DNA of 30,496 bases from an uncultured Oscillospiraceae bacterium (lineage in GTDB: Bacteria > Bacillota > Clostridia > Oscillospirales > Oscillospiraceae). The stretch spans positions 1-30,496 of the forward strand of contig CAJUEU010000002.1 of the NCBI GenBank assembly GCA_910585735.1, in the 5' to 3' direction. This document shows, piece after piece, positions 1 through 7,570 of the stretch; position 1 is the first letter of the stretch, and every line of letters starts with the position of its first letter. Below the pieces are notes generated by a model. That model saw only the letters and a program-made list of their open reading frames with translations. It did no database searches and had not been told where the DNA came from. The translations under genes and the position numbers were made by a program.

Positions 1-54
1 ACCCACGGCCTCATGGTCCCGAACCATGCGCGCTACCAACTGCGCTACACCCGG
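1..54 (-). tRNA. tRNA-Pro (anticodon CGG), 3' part cut off by window edge
   Basis: On the minus strand the 5' end lies at 54. The acceptor strand CCGGGTG, a D-arm GCGC..GCGC around AGTTGGTA, and an anticodon stem CATGG/CCATG closing the loop TTCGGGA can all be read. The anticodon CGG (complement of 19-21) decodes the proline codon CCG. The variable loop and the 5' strand of the T stem follow, then the window ends, so the T loop and 3' acceptor strand are not visible. A strong promoter lies just upstream (84-112). Confidence 0.9.
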
Positions 55-83
55 AAAGTGCATCCATTTTTGATGCAACTGAT

Positions 84-112
84 ATTATAGCGGCAGAGAG
101 AGGGAATGTCAA
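84..112 (-). promoter_or_regulatory. Sigma-A promoter of tRNA-Pro
   Basis: The minus strand has TTGACA (complement of 107-112), a 17-base spacer and TATAAT (complement of 84-89). This is a perfect consensus match, with transcription expected to begin near 77. A short inverted repeat TGCATC/GATGCA lies between start site and tRNA. Confidence 0.85.
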
Positions 113-247
113 GTTGAAACAGGTGAATTGATCGGTGAAATATCTCCAAGATAGACGGGTATAGACGGAACGTCCATCAGGGCAGAAAAATTCGGTATAC
201 TTGTCCCTTGCCCGGCATAGGCTGTCATTGGCAAAGGGGTGGCAGCT

Positions 248-1216
248 ATGAAAAGAGTGGAAGGGCGCCGGACATATGAGCGGGGCCATGGAAAACAAAT
301 GATATTGGGGGCAAGGGAAAAGCGGAGACTTTTTCAGCTGGGAGCCTGTCTTTTGATTTTTTTTATAGTGTTCGCGGCAAGGGGGGCGGACAGGCTGGCC
401 AGGTTTCGAAGTGAGTTGGAGGGACTTCTCAAAACTGACGCAAATTTCTCTGTGGCTGTTGATCGGCTGGGGTGGGCCCTTCAAACGGAGCGCCCCTTAG
501 GAGAAACGTTAGTAAATCTCTTTTCAGAGGTCCTTCTGCCAAAGGAGGGAACGCCGCTTGTTTCACGGCGGGACGGGCCGGCCTTTTTGGCGGCATCGCA
601 GGATCTGAATGGGGATTCGGGATATTCTACCTTGCTGCTTGGAGAGAAGCAACAGACCGAACAAATACCGAGGCCCTCAGAAGCTGTGCCGGAGCCGGAA
701 ACGTCCACGCCTACCCCGGAGCCCCAGCAGCCGGAAGAAGAGCCGGAGGTGGTCATTATGCCCTATGATGGCCCGGAATTGCCGGAAGAAGCCAGTATGG
801 ACAAATATAATCTTCATTTGGAGGAGATCGTTTCTCCGGTGGTTGCGGCTATGACTTCTAATTTCGGGTGGCGACAGGATCCTTTTGGGGAGGATCAAAG
901 CTTTCACCATGGACTGGATATGGGGGTACCAACAGGCACATCTGTGCTGGCCTTTGGGGCTGGAGAGGTGGAATATATTGGTGAAAGTGATATTTATGGG
1001 CAATATCTTCAGATCGACCATGGGAATGGAGTCAAAAGTTTCTATGCCCATTGCTCAAAGCTTTGTGTGCGGCAGGGGCAGGAGGTCGAAGCGGGAGAAA
1101 AAGTTGCGGAATCCGGGGAGACAGGAAACGCAACAGGTCCACATCTGCATTTGGAGCTGAAAAAGGATGGGATATTTTTGAACCCGGCGTACTATGTTGC
1201 GCTTCTGCCGTCGTGA
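248..1216 (+). CDS. Membrane-anchored M23 (LytM) peptidase, SpoIVFA-like
   Basis: About 322 residues. ATG 248 is preferred over GTG 239 because AAAGGGG sits 8 bases before it. One membrane segment (about residues 29-43) follows a basic N-terminus. Next come a low-complexity Pro/Glu linker (about 145-170) and a C-terminal M23 domain. The usual zinc ligands are present: HxxxD in FHHGLDMG (about H220, D224) and HxH in GPHLHLEL (about H299, H301), plus a YAH histidine near 268. The stop codon overlaps the GTG start of the M50 protease gene, so the two are probably translationally coupled. In Bacillus the regulator SpoIVFA, an M23-like membrane protein, precedes and holds the M50 protease SpoIVFB. 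The same order here suggests a SpoIVFA-type partner. A SpoIIQ-like or ordinary cell-wall endopeptidase role is the alternative, because the metal site looks complete. Confidence 0.8.
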   Translation: MKRVEGRRTYERGHGKQMILGAREKRRLFQLGACLLIFFIVFAARGADRLARFRSELEGLLKTDANFSVAVDRLGWALQTERPLGETLVNLFSEVLLPKEGTPLVSRRDGPAFLAASQDLNGDSGYSTLLLGEKQQTEQIPRPSEAVPEPETSTPTPEPQQPEEEPEVVIMPYDGPELPEEASMDKYNLHLEEIVSPVVAAMTSNFGWRQDPFGEDQSFHHGLDMGVPTGTSVLAFGAGEVEYIGESDIYGQYLQIDHGNGVKSFYAHCSKLCVRQGQEVEAGEKVAESGETGNATGPHLHLELKKDGIFLNPAYYVALLPS

Positions 1217-1845
1217 GGGCACCCAAGTTGGAGGTCAGTGGAGGCGCCCTTTTGGCAGCGGCCATATTTCTATATCTGGACAAGGACGGGATCGTTCTTT
1301 GGATTTTTCTTGCGTGTGCCCTCCATGAGTTGGGACACTGCTTGGCGATTCGAGCTTTGGGGGGCAAGATTCGGAAGATGAGGATCACCTGCGGAGGGGC
1401 AGAGCTATGCCTGGCCGCAAGCTGGCAGCCGTCGGAAAAGGCACTGGCTGTGGCGGCACTGGCTGGGCCGGGGGTCAACCTTCTTCTTGGGATGGGAAGT
1501 GTGCTCCTCGCCCGAAAAGGGCTGGGAACAAGACTATATTTTGTAGGGGCACTCAACTTCGGCTTGGCCATATTCAATCTTTTACCGGCCCGATGGCTGG
1601 ACGGAGGTAAAGCGCTGGAAAGCCTGCTTCTTGTGATGGGAAAGAGCAATTGGGAAGCGGAGCGTTTTTTGAAAATCTGTTCTTTTGCTGTAACGGCGTT
1701 CCTTTTGATAATGGGAGGCTTTCTTTCGTGGCAAAGTGCGGGGCACAATTTTACGCTGCTCATCGCCGGATTTTGGATGATGGGAACGGCAGTTACAGGA
1801 AGCGGAAAAAAGAGAGGAAAAAATGAAATTTCTACTTGCTTTTAG
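1213..1845 (+). CDS. spoIVFB: Intramembrane zinc metalloprotease, M50 family, SpoIVFB-like
   Basis: 210 residues from GTG 1213, which shares bases with the upstream stop (GTGA). An in-frame ATG exists at 1051 but lies deep inside the M23 gene and adds a polar stretch foreign to the family. The protein is almost entirely hydrophobic. HELGH (residues 38-42) supplies two zinc histidines and the glutamate. The NLLPARWLDGG segment (122-132) supplies the third ligand, D130, in place of the usual NxxPxxxLDGG. In Bacillus, SpoIVFB cleaves pro-sigma-K in the mother-cell forespore membrane and is inhibited by SpoIVFA. The pairing with an M23 membrane protein and the position just before a ribosomal-protein gene match that locus (rplU there, rplS here). 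Family assignment is firm; the substrate is inferred. Confidence 0.8.
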   Translation: MRAPKLEVSGGALLAAAIFLYLDKDGIVLWIFLACALHELGHCLAIRALGGKIRKMRITCGGAELCLAASWQPSEKALAVAALAGPGVNLLLGMGSVLLARKGLGTRLYFVGALNFGLAIFNLLPARWLDGGKALESLLLVMGKSNWEAERFLKICSFAVTAFLLIMGGFLSWQSAGHNFTLLIAGFWMMGTAVTGSGKKRGKNEISTCF

Positions 1846-1864
1846 ACGATAGGTGTGCTAAAAT
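1836..1864 (+). promoter_or_regulatory. Sigma-A promoter of rplS
   Basis: TTGCTT (1836-1841), 17-base spacer, TAAAAT (1859-1864). Its -35 box lies inside the last codons of the M50 gene. Transcription would start near 1871, leaving a leader of about 90 bases. Confidence 0.65.
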
Positions 1865-1870
1865 ACCATA

Positions 1871-1940
1871 GTCTGAATAACGGGCGTTCCTCTGCGGCAC
1901 CGTCCAGGAGACGGTATCCTATGCCGGAATGAACACCTAT
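1871..1940 (+). promoter_or_regulatory. Structured rplS leader, candidate L19 ribosomal protein leader
   Basis: The leader contains a clear hairpin: CGGCA plus CCGTC (1895-1904), loop CAGGA, GACGG (1910-1914), a seven-base bulge, then TGCCG (1922-1926). An outer pairing CATAG (1867-1871) with CTATG (1919-1923) competes with the base of this hairpin. Firmicutes carry a known autoregulatory L19 leader at this position. I assign it from position and structure only. Confidence 0.5.
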
Positions 1941-1960
1941 ACAAGTAGGAGGAAAGAAAA

Positions 1961-2302
1961 ATGGATCTGATGCAAGCATTTACTGCCAAGTATGTGAAGG
2001 AAGAGGCTCCCGTGGCCAATGTGGGCGATACCGTTCGGGTGCATGTCCGGGTCAAGGAAGGCAGCCGTGAGCGTATCCAGGTGTTTGATGGCACTGTGAT
2101 CGCCAAAAAACATGGCGGCATCGACGAGAGCATTACCGTGCGCCGTGTTTCTTACGGAGTCGGTGTCGAGAAAGTGTTCCCCCTTCATGCTCCCGCTGTG
2201 GAGAAAATCGAGGTGGTACGCCGGGGCAAGATCCGTCGGGCCAAGCTCTATTATCTGCGTGACCGTGTGGGTAAGGGTGCGAAGCTCAAGGAGAAGCTGT
2301 AA
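1961..2302 (+). CDS. rplS: 50S ribosomal protein L19
   Basis: 113 residues, the usual L19 length. The family pattern is complete: VGDTVRVHVRVKEG, RIQVFDGTVIAKK, then ITVRRVSYGVGVEKVFPLH and the basic end KIRRAKLYYLRDRVGK. L19 sits at the 30S/50S interface near bridge B6. TAGGAGG lies 8 bases before the ATG. A strong terminator follows at 2313-2342, so rplS appears to be transcribed alone from its own promoter and leader. The next gene, rbgA, encodes a 50S assembly GTPase, the same order as in Bacillus. Confidence 0.97.
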   Translation: MDLMQAFTAKYVKEEAPVANVGDTVRVHVRVKEGSRERIQVFDGTVIAKKHGGIDESITVRRVSYGVGVEKVFPLHAPAVEKIEVVRRGKIRRAKLYYLRDRVGKGAKLKEKL

Positions 2303-2312
2303 GAAACCATTC

Positions 2313-2342
2313 AAAAAAGGAGCGGGTGACCGCTCCTTTTTT
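2313..2342 (+). terminator. Rho-independent terminator of rplS
   Basis: GGAGCGG (2319-2325), loop GTGA, CCGCTCC (2330-2336) followed by six T. The preceding six A extend the stem. Confidence 0.9.
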
Positions 2343-2355
2343 GTACCTTTTGGGG

Positions 2356-2385
2356 TTGTGAAACAAGAAGAAAATGTGTTAGAAT
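2356..2385 (+). promoter_or_regulatory. Probable promoter of rbgA-rnhB-yraN
   Basis: TTGTGA (2356-2361), 18-base spacer, TAGAAT (2380-2385), placed directly after the rplS terminator and 24 bases before the rbgA start. Confidence 0.6.
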
Positions 2386-2409
2386 AGGAAAAAGGAGAGG
2401 AGGCGTTTT

Positions 2410-3288
2410 ATGAATATCCAATGGTATCCTGGGCACATGACAAAAACCAAGCGGCAGATCGAGGCCGACTTGGGGCAGGTGGACATGGTGACCGAGATCA
2501 TTGACGCCCGGATCCCCATTTCCTCACGAAATCCTGATATTGATGAACTGGTAGGAGGAAAGCCCCGATTGGTGGTACTGAACCGCGCGGACCAAGCGGA
2601 CGCCAAAAGCAATCAAGTGTGGGCGACTCATTTTCGGGAAAAGGGTTTTTCCGTATTAGAGACTGACGCCAAGACAGGTAAAGGAATTTCTCGTTTTTCC
2701 ATGGTGTCCCGGGAGCTTTTGGCCGAGCAGATCCAGCGCTGGCAGGCAAAGGGACAGGTAGGGCGGCCAGTGCGTGCTATGGTAGTAGGAGTTCCCAATG
2801 TGGGAAAATCCACATTTATCAATCAGGTCGCCCGCCGCAAGTCCGCCAAAGCGGGGGACCGTCCCGGTGTGACACGGGGAAAGCAGTGGGTCACCGTGGA
2901 TCAGGGGCTTTCCTTGCTGGATACGCCCGGGATCCTGTGGCCCAAGTTTGAGGATGAGCGTGTGGGACTTCATTTGGCATACACCGGGGCGGTCAAAGAC
3001 GATATTATGGACGTAGAGACCTTGGCCTGCCATTTGATGGATGATTTGGCCCTCCGTTATGGGGGGGCACTTGAGGAGCGGTATAGATTGAATGTGGCTC
3101 CACGTCAGGCCGGTGAGGACGTTGTGAGCTATGGCTACTCACTTTTGACGGAAGCCGCCGGAAAGCGAGGCTTTCGAATTTCGGGGGGAGAATTGGACAC
3201 CGAGCGAATGGCTCATATCCTTCTGGATGAGTTCCGCTCCGGCAAGTTAGGACGCTTTACGTTGGAACTGCCGGAGGAGGAAACGTAA
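2410..3288 (+). CDS. rbgA: Ribosome biogenesis GTPase RbgA (YlqF)
   Basis: 292 residues, a circularly permuted GTPase needed for late 50S assembly. The N-terminal WYPGHM signature is followed by the G4 motif first, as expected for the family, here NRAD (58-61). G1 is GVPNVGKST (127-135), G2 is PGVT (T155) and G3 is DTPG (171-174). A C-terminal helical domain (about 200-292) completes it. GGAGG precedes the ATG. The stop shares one base with the rnhB start (TAATG), indicating a coupled operon rbgA-rnhB-yraN. The arginine in G4 replaces the usual lysine of NKxD and is worth noting, though the rest of the protein is intact. The lepB gene often found between rplS and rbgA in Firmicutes is absent. 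Confidence 0.95.
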   Translation: MNIQWYPGHMTKTKRQIEADLGQVDMVTEIIDARIPISSRNPDIDELVGGKPRLVVLNRADQADAKSNQVWATHFREKGFSVLETDAKTGKGISRFSMVSRELLAEQIQRWQAKGQVGRPVRAMVVGVPNVGKSTFINQVARRKSAKAGDRPGVTRGKQWVTVDQGLSLLDTPGILWPKFEDERVGLHLAYTGAVKDDIMDVETLACHLMDDLALRYGGALEERYRLNVAPRQAGEDVVSYGYSLLTEAAGKRGFRISGGELDTERMAHILLDEFRSGKLGRFTLELPEEET

Positions 3289-3905
3289 TGAGCCTTTGGG
3301 CGTTTGAGGAAGGCTGCTGGGCTTTGGGGCGTGGGTTGGTCTGTGGCGTGGACGAAGCCGGAGCGGGTCCCTTGGCGGGGCGTGTCTATGCTGGAGCGGT
3401 GATTTTACCTCGGTACTTGAAGTTGGAAGGCCTCAATGATTCCAAACAGGTATCACCCAAGAAGCGGGAGATTCTGTTTGACCAGATCTGCGCGCAGGCG
3501 GTGGCCTGGGCGGTGGCTTGGGTGGAGCCGGATGAAATCGACGAGATCGATATTTTGAACAGCAGGATCAAAGCGATGGACTTAGCGGTCAGAAGTCTGA
3601 CCCCCTTTCCTGACCACGTTCTGGTGGACGGAAACCGAGACAAAGGAAGCCGGTATGCGCTGACATTCTCTCATGAGACCATCATCCAGGGAGATAGCCG
3701 GAGCGCAAGCATTGCGGCAGCCTCTATTCTGGCTAAGGTGAGCCGGGATCGACATATGCTGGATATGGCCAAGCTCTACCCGGAGTATCAATTTGAAAAG
3801 CATAAGGGCTACGGGACGAAGCTCCACTATGAAATGCTGGACCAATATGGTCCCAGTCCCATCCATCGCCGTAGCTTTCTCAAAAAATGGGAGCGAAAAC
3901 AATGA
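3288..3905 (+). CDS. rnhB: Ribonuclease HII
   Basis: 205 residues. It removes ribonucleotides and RNA primers from RNA/DNA hybrids. The signature GVDEAGAGPLAG (20-31) carries the first two metal ligands D22 and E23. DHVLVDGN gives D114 and IIQGDSRSAS gives D136, completing the four acidic residues of type 2 enzymes. The SIAAASILAKVSRD segment follows. The start overlaps the rbgA stop by one base and the stop overlaps the yraN start as ATGA, so expression is coupled on both sides. Confidence 0.97.
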   Translation: MSLWAFEEGCWALGRGLVCGVDEAGAGPLAGRVYAGAVILPRYLKLEGLNDSKQVSPKKREILFDQICAQAVAWAVAWVEPDEIDEIDILNSRIKAMDLAVRSLTPFPDHVLVDGNRDKGSRYALTFSHETIIQGDSRSASIAAASILAKVSRDRHMLDMAKLYPEYQFEKHKGYGTKLHYEMLDQYGPSPIHRRSFLKKWERKQ

Positions 3906-4273
3906 GCGGCGGAGAACGGAAACTGCTGGGCCGCTGGGGGGAGGGCCTTGTAGCGGAGGACCTGCGGAAGAAAGGTTGCCGTATTCTGGCGGCCAACTGG
4001 CAGTGCCGAATGGGGGAGATCGACCTGATCATAGCGGATAAGCGCTATCTCCGTTTTATAGAGGTCAAGCTGCGCAAGGACGATAGATTTGGGAAGGCCC
4101 GGGAATTTGTGGATCAAAGAAAGCAGGAAAGAATCAGAGTGACGGCACAACTCTATTTGGCCGGCCATCCTACGACCCTTCAACCACGGTTTGATGTGGC
4201 TGAGGTTTATGCGCCTGAAGGAGTTAAAACCAGGGCGCCGCAGATCAATTATATAGAAAATGCGTTTTTCTGA
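3902..4273 (+). CDS. YraN/UPF0102 family endonuclease-like protein
   Basis: 123 residues from ATG 3902, which overlaps the rnhB stop by four bases. An ATG at 3887 is in frame but would lie within rnhB. The restriction-endonuclease-like core is visible: an early GRWGEGLVAEDL helix, GEIDLIIAD with D41, and RFIEVKLRK with E54 and K56, forming the D..ExK pattern. The family is widespread, often next to rnhB, and its cellular substrate is not settled, so no specific role is claimed. It ends 13 bases before the dipeptidase start. Confidence 0.9.
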   Translation: MSGGERKLLGRWGEGLVAEDLRKKGCRILAANWQCRMGEIDLIIADKRYLRFIEVKLRKDDRFGKAREFVDQRKQERIRVTAQLYLAGHPTTLQPRFDVAEVYAPEGVKTRAPQINYIENAFF

Positions 4274-4286
4274 GAGGAGGGAAAAG

Positions 4287-5219
4287 ATGGCACGGGTTTT
4301 TGATGGCCACTGTGATACCATATCCCACTGTTATCGTGGAGCTAACTTGCTTCGGAATGAGGGCCATCTTGATTTAGAACGGACAGGAAGGTATACAGGA
4401 TGGGCTCAGTTTTTTGCGATCTTTGCATCAAAAAAGTGGGAAAAAGACCCTCTTTGGCAGGTAACCCAAAGGCAGTATGAGGTTTTTCGGCGGGAGCTGA
4501 AAGCCAATGTCGGACTGGTGGTCCAATGTCGGACGGCGGATGAGGTAGAAAGGGCTTGGGCGGAGGGGAAGACTGCGGCTCTTCTCTCTATTGAGGGCGC
4601 TGAGCTGCTGGACTGCGACTTGGAAAAGCTAGAGGAGGTCCACCGTTGGGGCGTTCGGGCCATCAATTTGACCTGGAACCATACAAACCAGTTGTCCGGG
4701 ACAAACGTAGAGGACCCGGAAAAAGGACTTACCAATCAGGGGAGAGCATTTGTTGTCAGGATGCAGGAGCTTGGAATGCTGGTGGATGTCTCCCATCTTT
4801 CTGACCCAGGCTTTTGGGATGTGATCGACTTGGCCAATCAGCCGATTTTTGCCAGCCATTCCAACTCAAGAGATATATGCCCCCATCCCAGAAACCTTAC
4901 CGATGAGCAATTTATGGCCTTGGTCAAAAATGGCGGAGTTGCCGGGCTCAACATGTGTGATGAATTTGTGGGCCAGGCCCCTACCATAAATACGCTGATC
5001 GAGCACATTGAGCATTGGCTTTCCCTGGGGGGAGAGGAGAACGTGTCTCTGGGCGGAGACTGGGACGGCATCTCTGCCATGCCTGTGGGGATCGCTGGGA
5101 TACAGGACTTGGAAAAGCTGGCCGAAGAGCTGCTTCGGCTAAACTATTCGGAGGCGCAAGTGGACCGTCTCTTTTACCAGAATTTGATGAGGGTTGTGAG
5201 AGAAGTATGTACTATGTGA
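4287..5219 (+). CDS. Membrane dipeptidase family M19 (renal dipeptidase-like)
   Basis: 310 residues from ATG 4287, which has GAGGAGGG five bases upstream. An in-frame ATG at 4260 would overlap yraN. The enzyme is a binuclear zinc dipeptidase. Its ligands are visible: DGHCDT near the N-terminus (H8, D10), the bridging glutamate in LLSIEGAELL (E103), DVSHLSD (H170), ASHSNSR (H191), and GGDWDGI (acidic residues near 258-260). No signal peptide is present, so a cytoplasmic enzyme acting on imported or recycled dipeptides is likely. The 3' end overlaps the threonine synthase start by 13 bases. Confidence 0.93.
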   Translation: MARVFDGHCDTISHCYRGANLLRNEGHLDLERTGRYTGWAQFFAIFASKKWEKDPLWQVTQRQYEVFRRELKANVGLVVQCRTADEVERAWAEGKTAALLSIEGAELLDCDLEKLEEVHRWGVRAINLTWNHTNQLSGTNVEDPEKGLTNQGRAFVVRMQELGMLVDVSHLSDPGFWDVIDLANQPIFASHSNSRDICPHPRNLTDEQFMALVKNGGVAGLNMCDEFVGQAPTINTLIEHIEHWLSLGGEENVSLGGDWDGISAMPVGIAGIQDLEKLAEELLRLNYSEAQVDRLFYQNLMRVVREVCTM

Positions 5220-6694
5220 GCACCCGGGACAAGCTGCAAAAAACGACTGCCTCTGGCGCCATAGCCTACGGCCTGGCACCGGACGGAGGCCTGTATACGC
5301 CGGAGGCGATCCCCTCATTGGCGGGAAATGCGTTGGATACCCTGAAGGGGATGACTTATCCACAAAGGGCGGTCTATGTGATGAGCGCCTATCTGGATGG
5401 ATATTCAGCGTCTGAACTGGCGGGCTTCAGCGCCAAGGCATATAACAGGGAAAAATTTGATGATCCGCAAATCGCTCCGATCCGGCAGGTAGATGAGGAT
5501 ACTTTCGCTCTGGAGCTTTGGCATGGACCTACCTGCGCTTTTAAGGATATGGCCCTTCAGATGCTGCCCCATCTGCTGACAGCCGCCCTGCGGAAAGAAG
5601 GGGAGAAAAAAACGGCCTACATTCTGGTGGCCACTTCCGGGGACACAGGCAAAGGGGCGCTGGAGGGCTTTAGGGACGTAGCGGGAACAAGAATCCAGGT
5701 TTTCTATCCTAAGGATGGGGTCTCTCCGATCCAGGAGCTTCAGATGAACACCCAAGAGGGCGAGAATGTAAGCGTCTGGGCAGTGGAGGGAAACTTTGAC
5801 CATGCCCAGAGTGGAGTAAAATATCTTTTTTCGGATAAACGCTTTGGCGAGGAGCTGGCCCGGAAGGGCGTGTTCTTATCCTCGGCAAACTCCATCAATT
5901 GGGGACGGGTGCTTCCTCAGATCGTCTACTATGTCTCCGCATACTGCGACATGATGAACATGGGGAAGATAGAGAAGGGAGAAAAGCTGAATGTATGCGT
6001 GCCGACTGGAAACTTTGGAGACATTCTGGCGGCTTATTATGCAAAACGTATGGGGGTTCCCTTGGGGCGGCTCATTTGTGCCTCCAACAGCAACTGTGTA
6101 TTGACTGATTTTTTTGCGACGGGCGTATACGATAGAAACCGTCCCTTCTATAAAACCACCTCACCGTCTATGGATATTTTGATCTCCTCTAATTTAGAGC
6201 GGCTGCTTCATGCCTATACCTATGGGGATACGTCTCAGGTGAAGGGATATATGGACCAGTTGGCCGAGACCGGGCGATATCAAATTTTAGGGAATGTGCG
6301 GCGCAATATGGAACGGGATTTTGCGGCTGCTTATTGCGATGACGCTGGGGTGATGAGATGTATCGCCGCCACATGGGAGGAAAAAAAGTATCTGATCGAC
6401 CCCCATACCGCGGTAGCAATGGATGTGCTGAACCAATATCGGAAATCCACCGGGGACCATACACCGGCCCTTGTGGTGTCTACGGCAAGCCCCTTCAAAT
6501 TCTGTCCCGCTGTTCTGGAAGCGCTGGGAAGCCAGTGCTCCACTCAGGGGCTTGAGAGCATCGTGCAGCTGGAAAAGCGTACCGGGCTTCAGGCTCCTGC
6601 TCCGCTGACTAACCTTGTGGGAAAGCCTGTTCGGTTCCAAAATGTGATAGGAAAAGATGATATGGCCAGTGCGGTGCGGGCTATGCTGGAATAG
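5207..6694 (+). CDS. thrC: Threonine synthase
   Basis: 495 residues from ATG 5207. The reading frame is open further upstream, but that part is the shadow of the dipeptidase gene and the family N-terminus begins at MYYVSTRD. The enzyme converts O-phosphohomoserine to threonine with pyridoxal phosphate. The PLP lysine lies in HGPTCAFKDMALQ (K113), the phosphate-binding region in ATSGDTGKGAL, and the closing PVRFQNVIGK segment is typical. The start lies inside the dipeptidase gene, with only a weak GAGAGA-type ribosome site, so it is probably read by coupling. No other threonine genes lie nearby in the window. Confidence 0.96.
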   Translation: MYYVSTRDKLQKTTASGAIAYGLAPDGGLYTPEAIPSLAGNALDTLKGMTYPQRAVYVMSAYLDGYSASELAGFSAKAYNREKFDDPQIAPIRQVDEDTFALELWHGPTCAFKDMALQMLPHLLTAALRKEGEKKTAYILVATSGDTGKGALEGFRDVAGTRIQVFYPKDGVSPIQELQMNTQEGENVSVWAVEGNFDHAQSGVKYLFSDKRFGEELARKGVFLSSANSINWGRVLPQIVYYVSAYCDMMNMGKIEKGEKLNVCVPTGNFGDILAAYYAKRMGVPLGRLICASNSNCVLTDFFATGVYDRNRPFYKTTSPSMDILISSNLERLLHAYTYGDTSQVKGYMDQLAETGRYQILGNVRRNMERDFAAAYCDDAGVMRCIAATWEEKKYLIDPHTAVAMDVLNQYRKSTGDHTPALVVSTASPFKFCPAVLEALGSQCSTQGLESIVQLEKRTGLQAPAPLTNLVGKPVRFQNVIGKDDMASAVRAMLE

Positions 6695-6739
6695 TGACCA
6701 TTTGATGGAAAAAGAGCAAAGAAGGGAGGCGTCTGCCCT

Positions 6740-7429
6740 GTGGCGCTTTATGCGATAGGAGATCCCCATTTGTCCCTTGGGACCAATAAGCCGATGGATG
6801 CCTTTGGAGGCAGGTGGGAGGGATATGTGGATAAGCTTCGCGCCAACTTTGAAGAATTGACAGAATCAGATGCCGTTGTATTTTGCGGCGACCTGTCTTG
6901 GGGGATGTCGCTGGAGGAGGCTTTGCCGGATTTTCAGTTCCTGGATGGACTGTTCCCAGGAAAAAAGTATTTTATCAAGGGCAACCACGATTATTGGTGG
7001 ACCACCGCCAATAAAATGCTGACCTTTTGGAATGACCACGGCCTCACTGACTTTGCGCTGATCCACAATAACTGCCAGGTTTATGGAGAGACAGCTCTCT
7101 GCGGTACCCGAGGATGGTTTTTTGAGGAAGACGCCAACGGACACAACGAAAAGGTTTTTAAGCGGGAACTGCTTCGGCTGGAGGCATCCCTGAAAGCGGC
7201 GGAGGGGATGGAAAAGCTGTGTTTTTTGCATTACCCGCCTCTTTATCAGGGATACATTTGTCGGGAGATCGTCGAACTACTGGAGACGTATCAAGTTAAA
7301 GCCTGCTACTATGGACACCTTCATGGAGGAAGCCATCGTCTGGCCCAGGAAGGGAAACGGGGAAGTGTGGAGTATCGTTTGGTAGCAGGAGATTATGTGG
7401 ATTTTCATCCGCAAAAGATTCTGGAATGA
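6740..7429 (+). CDS. Calcineurin-like metallophosphoesterase
   Basis: 229 residues from GTG 6740, with GGGAGG about 11 bases upstream. All family blocks are present: GDPHL (D8, H10), CGDLSW (D51), GNHDYWW (N82, H83), FLHYPP, and GHLHGG near the C-terminus, which together bind two metals. This is the compact bacterial YfcE/YpbG-like class of unknown substrate. It lies 45 bases after thrC in the same direction and may be part of that transcript. A cytoplasmic location is likely because no signal or membrane segment is seen. Confidence 0.88.
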   Translation: MALYAIGDPHLSLGTNKPMDAFGGRWEGYVDKLRANFEELTESDAVVFCGDLSWGMSLEEALPDFQFLDGLFPGKKYFIKGNHDYWWTTANKMLTFWNDHGLTDFALIHNNCQVYGETALCGTRGWFFEEDANGHNEKVFKRELLRLEASLKAAEGMEKLCFLHYPPLYQGYICREIVELLETYQVKACYYGHLHGGSHRLAQEGKRGSVEYRLVAGDYVDFHPQKILE

Positions 7430-7468
7430 CCTTGAAATAAAAAACTTCTAAAAAAATAAAAAAAAGAC

Positions 7469-7497
7469 TGGAAATATACTGGTATCCCTGATACAAT
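7469..7497 (+). promoter_or_regulatory. Probable promoter of tig
   Basis: TGGAAA (7469-7474), 17-base spacer, TACAAT (7492-7497), within a strongly A/T-rich stretch (7437-7470) that could act as an UP element. No CtsR heptad repeat or CIRCE element was seen here. Confidence 0.55.
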
Positions 7498-7570
7498 ATA
7501 TGAGATATCGTATGGCAATCTCGGCCCACAAAAGAAACAGGGAACCGATGCCGACAGGAGGAAACGAAGC

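Noticed and set aside
130..230. Possible sigma-E promoter ahead of the M23/M50 pair
   Set aside because: AATATC and TATAGA-like boxes exist, but the match and spacing are too weak to report.
1051..1212. N-terminal extension of the M50 protease from ATG 1051
   Set aside because: The added residues are the frame-shifted M23 domain, polar and unlike the family; GTG 1213 overlaps the previous stop and fits the hydrophobic start.
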